From the NCBI RefSeq assembly GCF_009789675.1, contig NZ_CP046914.1, positions 1,612,001 through 1,676,000 on the forward strand: 64,000 bases of DNA. Reading direction: 5' to 3'. Of this stretch, positions 56,544 to 64,000 are shown one piece after another. Within the stretch, counting starts at the first letter, position 1. Each line of letters starts with the position of its first letter. A program made the position numbers and the translations under genes. This DNA is from Paraburkholderia acidisoli. Lineage in GTDB: Bacteria > Pseudomonadota > Gammaproteobacteria > Burkholderiales > Burkholderiaceae. The notes under the pieces were generated by a model. That model was not told the DNA's origin. It saw only the letters and a list, made by a program, of their open reading frames with translations, and ran no database searches.

Positions 56544-57329
56544 TCATTGTGAAGCCAGATAGCGCTGCGGCGCCTCGCCGGTGACCTGGCGGAACATGAC
56601 GATGAACGCGCTCGCGCTGCGATAGCCAAGATTGCGCGCCACGTGCGCCACGGATTGCCCGAGCGCGAGCCGCGTGATCGCTTCGGCCACGCGCATTTGC
56701 TGCCGCCACGCCACGAACGTCAGCCCCGTTTCCGCATGCAGGCGCCGCGCGAGCGTGCGGCCGCTCGCGCCGAACTGTTCGCCCCAGAAGTCGAGCGTCA
56801 ATTCGCTCGCCGGGTCGTTCATCATGTGCTCGCAGATTTTCAGCAGGCGTTCGTCGCGCGGCAGCGGCACGCCGGGCTCGGGCAGGCCGGGCGTTTCCGC
56901 GAGCACCTTGAGGAGCAGCGGCACCGCGAGCGCGGCGCGGCTGTCGCCGCCGTACTTCTCGCCCGCCGCGCCGATCGTGAGCGCCAGTTCGCGCATCAGC
57001 GCCGACACCGCGATGACCGCCGCGTCGCGCCACGGCCACGGGCACACGTGCGACTCGATATAGACGCTGCACAGCACCGTCTCGCCCACGGCATGCAACT
57101 CGTGATCGACATCGGGCGGCAGCCAGGCGGCGCGCGACTGCGGCAGCGTCCACGTGCGCGTGGGCGTGAGCACGCGAATCACGCCCTGGATCGCGAACAC
57201 GAGTTGACCATGCCGATGCTGGTGCCACGAGACCCGTTCGCCGTGCCGGTAGTTGATGACCGATGCGCTGACCTCGTGCGCGAGCGGCGTGCGCGCGAGC
57301 GGATAGCGCTTGAGCAGAAATTCCTTCAT
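56544..57329 (-). CDS. AraC-family regulator (cupin plus HTH)
   Basis: The 261 residues have an N-terminal cupin-like sensor (HGERVSWHQHRHGQLVFAIQGVIRVLTP with the HxH pattern) and a C-terminal double helix-turn-helix (about 165-258: LTLDFWGEQFGASGRTLARRLHAETGLTFVAWRQQMRVAEA, VAHVARNLGYRSASAFIVMFRQVTG). It resembles NimR-type regulators that control a neighbouring transporter. It is divergent from the siderophore exporter gene; a split inverted repeat (57400-57440) lies between them. Confidence 0.88.
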   Translation of the reverse strand: MKEFLLKRYPLARTPLAHEVSASVINYRHGERVSWHQHRHGQLVFAIQGVIRVLTPTRTWTLPQSRAAWLPPDVDHELHAVGETVLCSVYIESHVCPWPWRDAAVIAVSALMRELALTIGAAGEKYGGDSRAALAVPLLLKVLAETPGLPEPGVPLPRDERLLKICEHMMNDPASELTLDFWGEQFGASGRTLARRLHAETGLTFVAWRQQMRVAEAITRLALGQSVAHVARNLGYRSASAFIVMFRQVTGEAPQRYLASQ

Positions 57330-57399
57330 GGCGAATGCGGGCAGGTTCGGACGGAAAGCAGCGTGAAGCGCACGGCAAAAGGTCGATTAGACCGCCGAT

Positions 57400-57440
57400 G
57401 ATATCGAGAATTGTCCAAAAATTGTCAAAAATTCGATATC
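57400..57440. promoter_or_regulatory. Long inverted repeat with internal direct repeats (candidate AraC operator)
   Basis: GATATCGA (57400-57407) and TCGATATC (57433-57440) are perfect inverses; the flanks GCCGAT/ATCGGC extend the dyad with one inserted base. Between them AATTGTC-CAAAA and ATTGTC-AAAA form a direct repeat. Position: 71-111 bp upstream of the AraC start. Confidence 0.6.
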
Positions 57441-57519
57441 GGCTGTCATCCTCTCTCGCGCGGAAGCCGGTAATCTCCTTTTCCGGCAACGATTCGCGCG
57501 CGATTCCCGCTCAAATCAG

Positions 57520-57534
57520 GAATGATTCGCATTC
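57520..57534 (+). promoter_or_regulatory. Fur-box-like palindrome upstream of siderophore exporter
   Basis: GAATGATTCGCATTC is a perfect 5-5-5 inverted repeat (GAATG ... CATTC) and resembles Fur sites with the ATGATTCGCAT core. It ends 19 bp before the ATG at 57554, where a bound Fur would block transcription or early elongation of the iron-uptake operon. Confidence 0.6.
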
Positions 57535-57553
57535 TTGCCCTGAATGACCCCGA

Positions 57554-59194
57554 ATGACTTCCGGCCGTGCCATGCCCTTGATCGTCTCGTTGATACGCAG
57601 CTCGCGCTGGCTGCTGCCTGTTGCCTTGCTGGTGAGCCTCCTGAGCGGCTTCGCCAACGCGGCGCTGGTCGCGCTCATCAATCAGGCGCTGCGGGCGACG
57701 GGTGCCCAACTGGCTACGCTCGGTCTGCGCTTTCTGCTGCTCGGCCTGGTCGTGCTGGTCACGCGCGTGGTCTCGCAAACGCTTTTCATGTATCTCGGCC
57801 AGCGCGCCAAGGCGCGGCTGCGCATGCAGACGATCGACCGCCTCGCGCGCGCCTCGTTCCGCGATCTGGAGCAGTGCGGCGCGGCGCGCGCGATGGGCGC
57901 GCTCACGCAGGATCTCGACAGCATCGTCATCTTTTTCGTGAGCCTGCCGTCCATCGCGATGCAAGGCGCGGTGATCGCGGGCTGTCTCGTCTATCTCGGC
58001 GTGCTCTCCGTGCCGATCCTCGTGTTCGCGCTCGCGGTGATCGGCATCGGTTCGCTGGGCACGCATCTCGTGGGCGCGCGGGCGCTGCGCCACTTGCGTG
58101 CATCGCGCGCACGCGAGGACGATCTGCTGCGCCAGTTCCGCGCGCTGTTCGACGGCGCGAAGGAATTGAAGCTGCATCACGCGCGCGCCCAGGCTTTCGT
58201 CGCGCGCGAACTCGCGCCGCACGTGGAAGCCGTGCGCATTCAGCGTACGCGCGGCTACGTGCTCAACGCGTTCGCGGCGAGCTGGGGCACGCTGGTGCTG
58301 TTCGGTTTCGTCGGCCTCACGATCTTCGTGCTCGCGCGTGACTTTCACGCCGACGCGAGCGTGATGTCCGGTTACGCGCTCGTGTTTCTCTACCTGATCA
58401 TGCCGGTGGAAGGGCTGCTTGCCGCGCTGCCCACGGTCGGCGCGGCGCGCGTGGCGTTCGAGCGCATCGCGCAACTCGAGGCGAAGCTGCCGCCCGAGCC
58501 ATCGCATGCGGCCGCGCTCGTGCCCGCGTTCGAGCGCATCGTGTTCGAAGGCGTCTCGCATCGCTATGCGCGCGAAAGCGAAGACGGTTTCTTCACGCTC
58601 GGGCCGCTCGATCTCGCGTTCGAGGCGGGCGAGCTCGTGTTCCTCGTGGGCGGCAACGGTAGCGGCAAGACCACGTTCGCGAAGCTGCTTGTGGGCCTTT
58701 ACGCGCCGGAAGCGGGGCGGATTCTCGTCGATGGCGTGGCGGTCGAGGCGGCCACGCGCGCCGCGTATCGACAGCGCTTTTCGGTCGTGTTCAGCGACTT
58801 TCATCTGTTCGATTCGCTGCTCGGCTTGCCGCCCGAACGCGACGCCGAGGCGCGCGCGCTGCTCGCCGCGTTGCAGCTCGATCACAAGGTGCGCATCGAG
58901 AACGGCACGTTTTCGACGCTCGCGCTCTCGCAAGGCCAGCGCAAGCGGCTCGCGCTGCTCGTGGCGATGCTCGAAGACCGGCCGTTCTACGTGTTCGACG
59001 AATGGGCCGCCGACCAGGATCCCGCGTTCAAGGACGTGTTCTATCGCACGCTGCTGCCGCAGTTGAAGGCGCTTGGCAAAACGGTGCTCGTCATCACGCA
59101 CGACGACCGCTATTTCCCTCTCGCCGATCGCCTCGTCAAACTCGACAGCGGTCAATTGAGCGCGGGATCGTTGCCGATGGCGGACGCGGCATGA
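57554..59194 (+). CDS. Cyclic-peptide/siderophore export ABC transporter (PvdE/SyrD type)
   Basis: The 546 residues fuse a six-helix membrane domain (about 1-320) to an ATPase domain: Walker A GGNGSGKTTFAK (about 370-380), signature LSQGQRKRLALL, Walker B PFYVFDEWAADQDP and switch His in VITHDDRYF. The VFDEWAADQDP form is typical of cyclic-peptide exporters such as PvdE and OrbE, which move siderophore precursors to the periplasm. It is the first gene of the operon behind a Fur-like box and overlaps the next gene start (ATGA at 59191). Confidence 0.9.
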   Translation: MTSGRAMPLIVSLIRSSRWLLPVALLVSLLSGFANAALVALINQALRATGAQLATLGLRFLLLGLVVLVTRVVSQTLFMYLGQRAKARLRMQTIDRLARASFRDLEQCGAARAMGALTQDLDSIVIFFVSLPSIAMQGAVIAGCLVYLGVLSVPILVFALAVIGIGSLGTHLVGARALRHLRASRAREDDLLRQFRALFDGAKELKLHHARAQAFVARELAPHVEAVRIQRTRGYVLNAFAASWGTLVLFGFVGLTIFVLARDFHADASVMSGYALVFLYLIMPVEGLLAALPTVGAARVAFERIAQLEAKLPPEPSHAAALVPAFERIVFEGVSHRYARESEDGFFTLGPLDLAFEAGELVFLVGGNGSGKTTFAKLLVGLYAPEAGRILVDGVAVEAATRAAYRQRFSVVFSDFHLFDSLLGLPPERDAEARALLAALQLDHKVRIENGTFSTLALSQGQRKRLALLVAMLEDRPFYVFDEWAADQDPAFKDVFYRTLLPQLKALGKTVLVITHDDRYFPLADRLVKLDSGQLSAGSLPMADAA

Positions 59195-60201
59195 GCGGCG
59201 CGCGTTCACGCCGGGCTCCCGCGCGCCGGCGCTGGCTGGGCGGCGCGGCAATGTCGATGGCGTCGCTCGCGCTCGGCGGCATCGGCGCGTTGCCGCGCGC
59301 GCTGCGGGCGGCGAACGCTGCGCGAACACCGGTGCCAACGTCCGTGCCGACACCCGTGCCGAACCGCATCGTCGTGCTCAACTGGGAGCTGACCGAAACG
59401 CTGCTCGCGCTCGGCCGCGCGCCCATCGGCATTCCTTTGCCCGACTGGTACACGGCGACGATCGTGACGCCGCCACTGCCGCCGCGCGTCGCCGACGTCG
59501 GGTTGCTGTATCAGCCGAATTTCGACGTGCTGCGCGACCTCGCGCCCGACCTGCTGATCGTCACGCCCGAGCATGCGGGTCTGCTCGCGCCATTGCACCG
59601 CATCGCGCCGACGCTCACGCTGGGCGCCTACATGAACGCCGCGCAGCCGTACGACGCGCTGCAGGCCGAAACGCTCGCGATGGCGCACGCGCTCGACGCC
59701 CAGCCGCGCGCTCACGCCTTGATTGCCGATACCGCGCGCGCGCTCGACGCGGTGTCGGCGCGGTTGCGCGGCAGCGCGCCACGCACGGTGATCGTCGCCG
59801 ACGCCATCGACGAGCGCCATTTCCGCGTCTACGCGAAGGGCAGTTTGTTCGACGCGGTGCTCGCGCGCCTCGGCGTGATCAACGCGGTGAATCCGCGCGA
59901 GGCGAGCGCGGCGCAAGCGCGCTGGACCGCGAACGCGATGGGCTCGGCCGTCGTGCCGCTGCAACGGTTAACCGACGTCGCGCACGCCGACATGCTGCTC
60001 GTCGGCCCGCTGCACGACGAGACGCGCGCCGCGCTGGGCGCGAGCCCGCTGTGGCGTGCGCTGCCCGCCGCGCGCGAGCGTCGCGTGGCCGTGCTGCCCG
60101 TGATCGCGCCGTATGGCGGTTTGCTGTCGATGCGGCGCTTCGCCGTGGCTGTCGAAGCCGCGCTCGGCGCCATCGCGAACGCGGGAGGCGGACTTGGATA
60201 A
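59191..60201 (+). CDS. Ferri-siderophore periplasmic binding protein (FhuD/OrbB-like), Tat-type signal
   Basis: The 336 residues begin with RSRRAPARRRWLGGAAMSMASLALGGIGA, a twin-arginine-like signal. The mature part has the type III binding-protein layout: NRIVVLNWELTETLLALGRAPIGIP, VADVGLLYQPNFDVLRDLAPDLLIV, a backbone helix, and DAVLARLGVINAVNP in the second lobe. It captures iron-loaded siderophore for the FhuB-like permease that follows. Start overlaps the exporter stop. Confidence 0.88.
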   Translation: MSGARSRRAPARRRWLGGAAMSMASLALGGIGALPRALRAANAARTPVPTSVPTPVPNRIVVLNWELTETLLALGRAPIGIPLPDWYTATIVTPPLPPRVADVGLLYQPNFDVLRDLAPDLLIVTPEHAGLLAPLHRIAPTLTLGAYMNAAQPYDALQAETLAMAHALDAQPRAHALIADTARALDAVSARLRGSAPRTVIVADAIDERHFRVYAKGSLFDAVLARLGVINAVNPREASAAQARWTANAMGSAVVPLQRLTDVAHADMLLVGPLHDETRAALGASPLWRALPAARERRVAVLPVIAPYGGLLSMRRFAVAVEAALGAIANAGGGLG

Positions 60202-62221
60202 CGCCACGCTGCCCGTGCGCGCCGCGCCGCCGCGCGTGGGGCCGCGCGCCATCGCCGGTACGCTGTTCGCGCTCGCGGCGTGCCTCGCCGCCGTGCATCT
60301 GCATCGGGCGCTCGGCGGCGCGGCGTGGTGGCCAGCGCTGGTCGCGCCCGACCTGACGGACATGCGCGACGTGCTCGTGCACGAGAGCCTGCTGCCGCGT
60401 ATTGCCATGACGCTGCTGTGCGGCGGCGCGCTGGGTCTCGCGGGCGCGCTCGCGCAGCAGGTGTTGCGCAATCCGCTCGCGGAGCCCATGACGCTCGGCA
60501 TTTTTCCGGGCGCGTATCTCGCGTTGAGCGTCGCGAGCGTGTGGGCGCCGGGCTGGCTCGCGCTGGGCCGCGACACGCTCGCGCTCGCGGGCGGCGCGCT
60601 CGCCATGCTGCTCGTGTTCGCGCTCGCATGGACGCAGCGCATGTCGCCGCTCGGCGTGATTCTCGCGGGCATGGTCGTGAACCTCTATTGCGGCGCGATC
60701 AGCCTCGCGATCTCGGTCGTGCATTTCGACTTCCTGCGCGGCCTGCAAATCTGGGGCGGCGGCGCGCTCGATCAAAGCGGCTGGCAGAGCGCCACGCATC
60801 TCGGCGTGCGCGTCGCGGCATGCGCGTTCGGCGCAGCGCTGCTGTACCGGCCGTTGAGTCTCTTCGATGCGGGCGATGCGACCGTGCGCAGCCTCGGCGT
60901 CGCGGTTGGCTGGATGCGCGGCGCGGCGCTGTTCGTCGCGGTGGCATTGACGGCGTGCGTGGTCGCGGAAGTGGGCGTGATCGGCTTCGTCGGGCTCGCC
61001 GCGCCGCTGGTCGCGCGGCTCGCGGGCGCGCGGCGCTTGCGCGAGCGTTTGATCTGGGCGCCGCTCACGGGCGCGGCGCTGCTGTGGCTCACCGACGAAA
61101 TCGTGCGCTACGTGGGCGAGACCGAGTTGTTTTCGGCACATCTGATTCCCACCGGCAGCGTGACCTCGATACTCGGCGTGCCGCTGCTCGTCGCGTTGTT
61201 GCCGCGCCTGCCTGTCCGGCCCGAAGCGCAGGCGACGGCCGCGCGTTTCCCGTCCCCGCCGATGTCGCGCATGATGCCGCTCGCGTGGCTGCTGCTCTTG
61301 CTCGACGCGTGCGCGATGTCGCTCGCCTTCACGCGCGGCGTGCACGGCTGGAAGCTCGCGTCGCTCGCGCATATCGACGCGCTGCTGTTCTGGAACGTGC
61401 CGCACCTGCTCGCGGCGCTGGCGGCGGGCAGCCTGCTGGCGACGGCGGGCGTGCTGCTGCAGCGCATGACCGCGAATCCGATGGCGAGCCCCGATCTGCT
61501 CGGCGTGGGCTCGGGCGGCATGTTCGGCATCGTCGCCGTGCTGTTTCTCACCGGCAGCATGATGCCGGCCGCGTTGTTCGCGGGCTGTGTGGCGGGCGCG
61601 CTCGCCACGCTCGTGTTGCTGCTGTGGTTCGGGCGGCGCGCGCAGTTCGCGCCCGAGCGCCTGCTGCTCGTGGGCCTCTCGATCAGCTCGCTGTTCCAGG
61701 CCGTGGTGGGCGCGGTGATGGCGAGCGGCGACCCGCGCGCGGGCGTGCTCATCGACCTGCTGGTCGGCTCGACCTACTACGTGCCGTCGGTGGTGGCGTG
61801 GGGCACGGCGGCGCTCGCCGTGCTCGTGCTCGCGGTCGCGCCGCTGGGCGTGCGCTGGCTCGCGGCGCTCGGCGTGGGGTCGCACGCGGCGGCGAGCGTG
61901 GGCGTGCCCGTGGGCGTCGCGCGCTTCGCGCTGTTGCTGCTCGCCGCGCTCGCCACGGCGGCGGCGACGGTCGTGGTGGGGCCGCTCTCGTTCGTCGGCC
62001 TGATCGCGCCGCATATCGCGCGGCTGTCCGGCGCGCGGCGGCCGCTCGCGCAGCTGTATTGCGCGGCCGTGCTGGGCGCGCTGCTGATGGTCGTTGCCGA
62101 CTGGCTCGGCCGCCAGATCGTCTTTCCCGAGCAACTCGCGGCGGGACTCGTGGCGACGTTGATCGGCGGTCCGTGGCTCGTCGCGACGATGCTGTGGCGA
62201 GCGGCAGCGCGAGAAACATGA
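60194..62221 (+). CDS. fhuB: Double-length iron-siderophore ABC permease (FhuB-like)
   Basis: The 675 residues are a tandem fusion of two FecCD permease halves (about 1-340 and 350-675), each ending in a VGFVGLAAPLVARLAGARR / GPLSFVGLIAPHIARLSGARRPL block. About 18-20 helices are predicted. The likely start is TTG 60194 with GGAGG five bases upstream, overlapping the binding-protein gene by eight bases; no ATG in a better position exists. It partners the binding protein at 59191. The matching ATPase (FhuC type) is not present in this window. Confidence 0.88.
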   Translation: MDNATLPVRAAPPRVGPRAIAGTLFALAACLAAVHLHRALGGAAWWPALVAPDLTDMRDVLVHESLLPRIAMTLLCGGALGLAGALAQQVLRNPLAEPMTLGIFPGAYLALSVASVWAPGWLALGRDTLALAGGALAMLLVFALAWTQRMSPLGVILAGMVVNLYCGAISLAISVVHFDFLRGLQIWGGGALDQSGWQSATHLGVRVAACAFGAALLYRPLSLFDAGDATVRSLGVAVGWMRGAALFVAVALTACVVAEVGVIGFVGLAAPLVARLAGARRLRERLIWAPLTGAALLWLTDEIVRYVGETELFSAHLIPTGSVTSILGVPLLVALLPRLPVRPEAQATAARFPSPPMSRMMPLAWLLLLLDACAMSLAFTRGVHGWKLASLAHIDALLFWNVPHLLAALAAGSLLATAGVLLQRMTANPMASPDLLGVGSGGMFGIVAVLFLTGSMMPAALFAGCVAGALATLVLLLWFGRRAQFAPERLLLVGLSISSLFQAVVGAVMASGDPRAGVLIDLLVGSTYYVPSVVAWGTAALAVLVLAVAPLGVRWLAALGVGSHAAASVGVPVGVARFALLLLAALATAAATVVVGPLSFVGLIAPHIARLSGARRPLAQLYCAAVLGALLMVVADWLGRQIVFPEQLAAGLVATLIGGPWLVATMLWRAAARET

Positions 62222-62368
62222 GTGGTGAGGTTGCACCGTGCGAGGTGTCGCATGAAGCGACTCGGTTAGCTATCCGAAATAAATAACAAAGAACGGTCCC
62301 CCAGCAATTCACGCCCGCTTCTGGCGGGTGGATGCCGTTCGGCCTTTTAACAGTGGGATTGATAGCGA

Positions 62369-64000
62369 ATGAAAACGAGAACAGACCAGGCCGCCGCGCA
62401 ACGCGCGCCGGGATCGGGATGGCGCAGAATGGCGCCGCACATGACGCCGCTCGCGCTGGCGGCGTTGAGCCTCGCCTCGCCGTATGCGCGCGCACAGAGC
62501 ACGCAAGCGCCGGCGGATGCCAGCGTGCTGCCCGCCGTGACGGTGACGGGCACCGCGAGCGCCGACGCCACCACGGAAGGCACCGGCACCTACGCCACGA
62601 AGAACGCCACCATCGCCGGAAAAACGGCGCAGCCGATCAAGGAAGTGCCGAACTCGGTTTCCGTGCTCACGCGCCAGCAAATGGACGACATGAACGTGTC
62701 GACGATCCAGGACGCGCTGCGCTACGTCACGGGCGTGAATTCGATCAACTACGGCGACGGCACCGCGTATTACCGCGCGCGCGGCTCGCAACTGGGCGTG
62801 GAATTCGACGGCGTGTCGATCGTGAGCGGCCTGCAATATCAATTGCAGTTCGACCTCGCCATGTACGACCGTATTGAAATCCTGCGCGGCGTGGCGGGCG
62901 CCATCGACGGTATCGGCGAACCGGGCGGCATCGTCAATCTCGTGCGCAAGCGTCCGCAGGACCAGTTCCATGTCGCCACGGAAACGCAGGTCGATTCGTT
63001 CGGCAGCGTGCGCCAGATGGTGGACGTGACCGGGCCGCTCAACAAGGACGGCACCGTGCGCGGGCGCGCGGTGATCGTGGGCAGTGACGGCACGCAGTCG
63101 ATCGACCGCACGCGCAGCAAGGAAGTCATGGCGTATGGCGCGATCGATTGGGACATCACGCCGCGCACCACCATCTCGGCTTCCGGCACCTACCAGGTGT
63201 CGCCGACTTCGGGCATCGACTACGGCGCGGGCGGCGTGCTCAACAGCAGCCTGACTGCGCTCTCCGGTCAGCGCGTGCCGAGTTCGTACACGCAGAACTT
63301 CAGCCCGAGCTGGAACTACGCCTACACGTCGATCGAGGAAGGCAACGTCAATCTCGTGCATCGTTTCGAGAGCGACTGGAAGTCGTCGACGACGGTGTTC
63401 TATCGCCATGAACTCTCGAAAGCGAACTACGCGTATTCGGGACCCGGCGCGACGTCGACCGGTCTCGCGGAATTCGGCGATCAGGCCCAGCGCACGGCAT
63501 ACGACTGGTTCGGCGCGGACACCAACGTGTCCGGTCCGGTTCATCTGTTCGGGCAAACGCACACGCTCACGTTCGGCGCGAACTATTCGGTAACCACGTC
63601 TTCGGCGCTCTCGGGTTATCAGGCGGTGACAGGACCGTATAGCGCCCTGGGTTTGTTCAGCCTCTACGATCCTAACGCGGTGCCGAAGGTGTACGTGCCG
63701 TACACGTTCGGCACCAACACGCGCACGGTGCAGTACGGCGTGTACGCGCAGGCGCGCATCAAGCTCGCGGACCCGCTCACGCTCGTGCTCGGCGGCCGTG
63801 AAGCCTTCCTGCAAGGCCGCACGCAATCCACCTTGCCGACCGTGGAAGACTGGACCACGAGCGCGCAGGTCAATCATCGTTTCCTGCCTTCGGCGGGGCT
63901 CGTGTGGGACATCGTGCCGTCGATCACGGCGTACGCGAACTATGCGCGTTTTCTCGATGCGCAGACGCAAACCACCTACTCGGGCGCGGGCTTGCCGCCG
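62369..64000 (+). CDS. TonB-dependent siderophore receptor, N-terminal part (cut by window edge)
   Basis: The frame is open from ATG 62369 to the window end (544 codons). The first 43 residues form a long basic signal peptide (cut near YARA/QSTQ). The plug domain follows: IKEVPNSVSVLTRQQMDDMNVSTIQDALRYVTGV, then RGSQLGVEFDGVSI and EILRGVAGAIDGIGEPGGIVNLVRKRP, the classical FhuA/FpvA-type blocks. After that come beta-barrel strands. It is the outer-membrane gate of the siderophore system, 147 bp after the permease gene. The gap shows a short hairpin (CCCGC ... GCGGG, 62312-62326) but no clear Fur box. Confidence 0.9.
   Translation, partial: MKTRTDQAAAQRAPGSGWRRMAPHMTPLALAALSLASPYARAQSTQAPADASVLPAVTVTGTASADATTEGTGTYATKNATIAGKTAQPIKEVPNSVSVLTRQQMDDMNVSTIQDALRYVTGVNSINYGDGTAYYRARGSQLGVEFDGVSIVSGLQYQLQFDLAMYDRIEILRGVAGAIDGIGEPGGIVNLVRKRPQDQFHVATETQVDSFGSVRQMVDVTGPLNKDGTVRGRAVIVGSDGTQSIDRTRSKEVMAYGAIDWDITPRTTISASGTYQVSPTSGIDYGAGGVLNSSLTALSGQRVPSSYTQNFSPSWNYAYTSIEEGNVNLVHRFESDWKSSTTVFYRHELSKANYAYSGPGATSTGLAEFGDQAQRTAYDWFGADTNVSGPVHLFGQTHTLTFGANYSVTTSSALSGYQAVTGPYSALGLFSLYDPNAVPKVYVPYTFGTNTRTVQYGVYAQARIKLADPLTLVLGGREAFLQGRTQSTLPTVEDWTTSAQVNHRFLPSAGLVWDIVPSITAYANYARFLDAQTQTTYSGAGLPP

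Noticed and set aside
59879..62236. Long minus-strand open frame opposite the siderophore permease
   Set aside because: Low-complexity RRARHE-type sequence with no fold; the plus strand encodes an unambiguous FhuB-type permease.
1..64000. Search for tRNA/rRNA genes, CRISPR arrays, IS ends, integrases and att sites
   Set aside because: None was seen; no cloverleaf-like sequence, spaced direct repeats or transposase-like protein was found by reading.

Overview
The window is high-GC DNA (strong G/C bias at third codon positions, ATGA gene overlaps, GGAG-type ribosome binding sites). Gene content is typical of the Burkholderia/Paraburkholderia/Caballeronia group of beta-proteobacteria, probably a secondary chromosome or megaplasmid: many catabolic and transport operons, each with its own regulator, and few housekeeping genes. 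No rRNA, tRNA, CRISPR, IS element, phage gene or replication origin was seen.

Layout. 0-5.8 kb: a lactonase/MFS pair is divergent from an aconitase A, a two-HTH GntR/FCD regulator and a solute-binding-type protein without a signal peptide. 5.9-8.3 kb: an MmyB-type XRE regulator is divergent from an HD-domain hydrolase and a beta-carbonic-anhydrase-fold enzyme. 8.3-14.1 kb: a membrane diguanylate cyclase, a MarR regulator, then an Fe(II)/2-oxoglutarate dioxygenase, MFS carrier and aldehyde dehydrogenase operon. 14.2-20.4 kb: a LysR-controlled racemase, MFS, M81 metallopeptidase and porin operon, and an NTF2-like protein. 20.4-32.7 kb: a ribose-type ABC importer, HyuAB (hydantoinase/oxoprolinase), a GntR/FCD regulator, an APH-type kinase and a class III PLP enzyme. 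The same 16-nt palindromic site precedes the importer and the kinase. 32.8-46.6 kb: a large oxidative catabolic region (GMC dehydrogenase, MFS, second ribose-type ABC importer, aldehyde dehydrogenase, SDR, DUF993 aldolase-like protein, TetR, MaoC-like hydratase, CoA-transferase). Three near-identical 21-bp sites tie its promoters into one regulon. 46.8-57.3 kb: small unknown genes, a candidate small RNA, a lone heme O synthase gene with an FNR box, HAD and YbaK proteins, ornithine cyclodeaminase with a DauR-like regulator, a VOC protein with a YafY/WYL regulator, GNAT and AraC. 57.5-64 kb: siderophore export and ferri-siderophore uptake behind a Fur-like box, ending in a TonB-dependent receptor cut by the window edge.

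The most interesting parts are the HyuAB/kinase/PLP-lyase cluster with its paired operators, which may degrade a lactam-like compound through a vicinal amino alcohol, the 21-bp regulon at 33-46.6 kb, and the XRE/HD/carbonic-anhydrase module. Functions are predicted from sequence; substrates are inferences unless stated.
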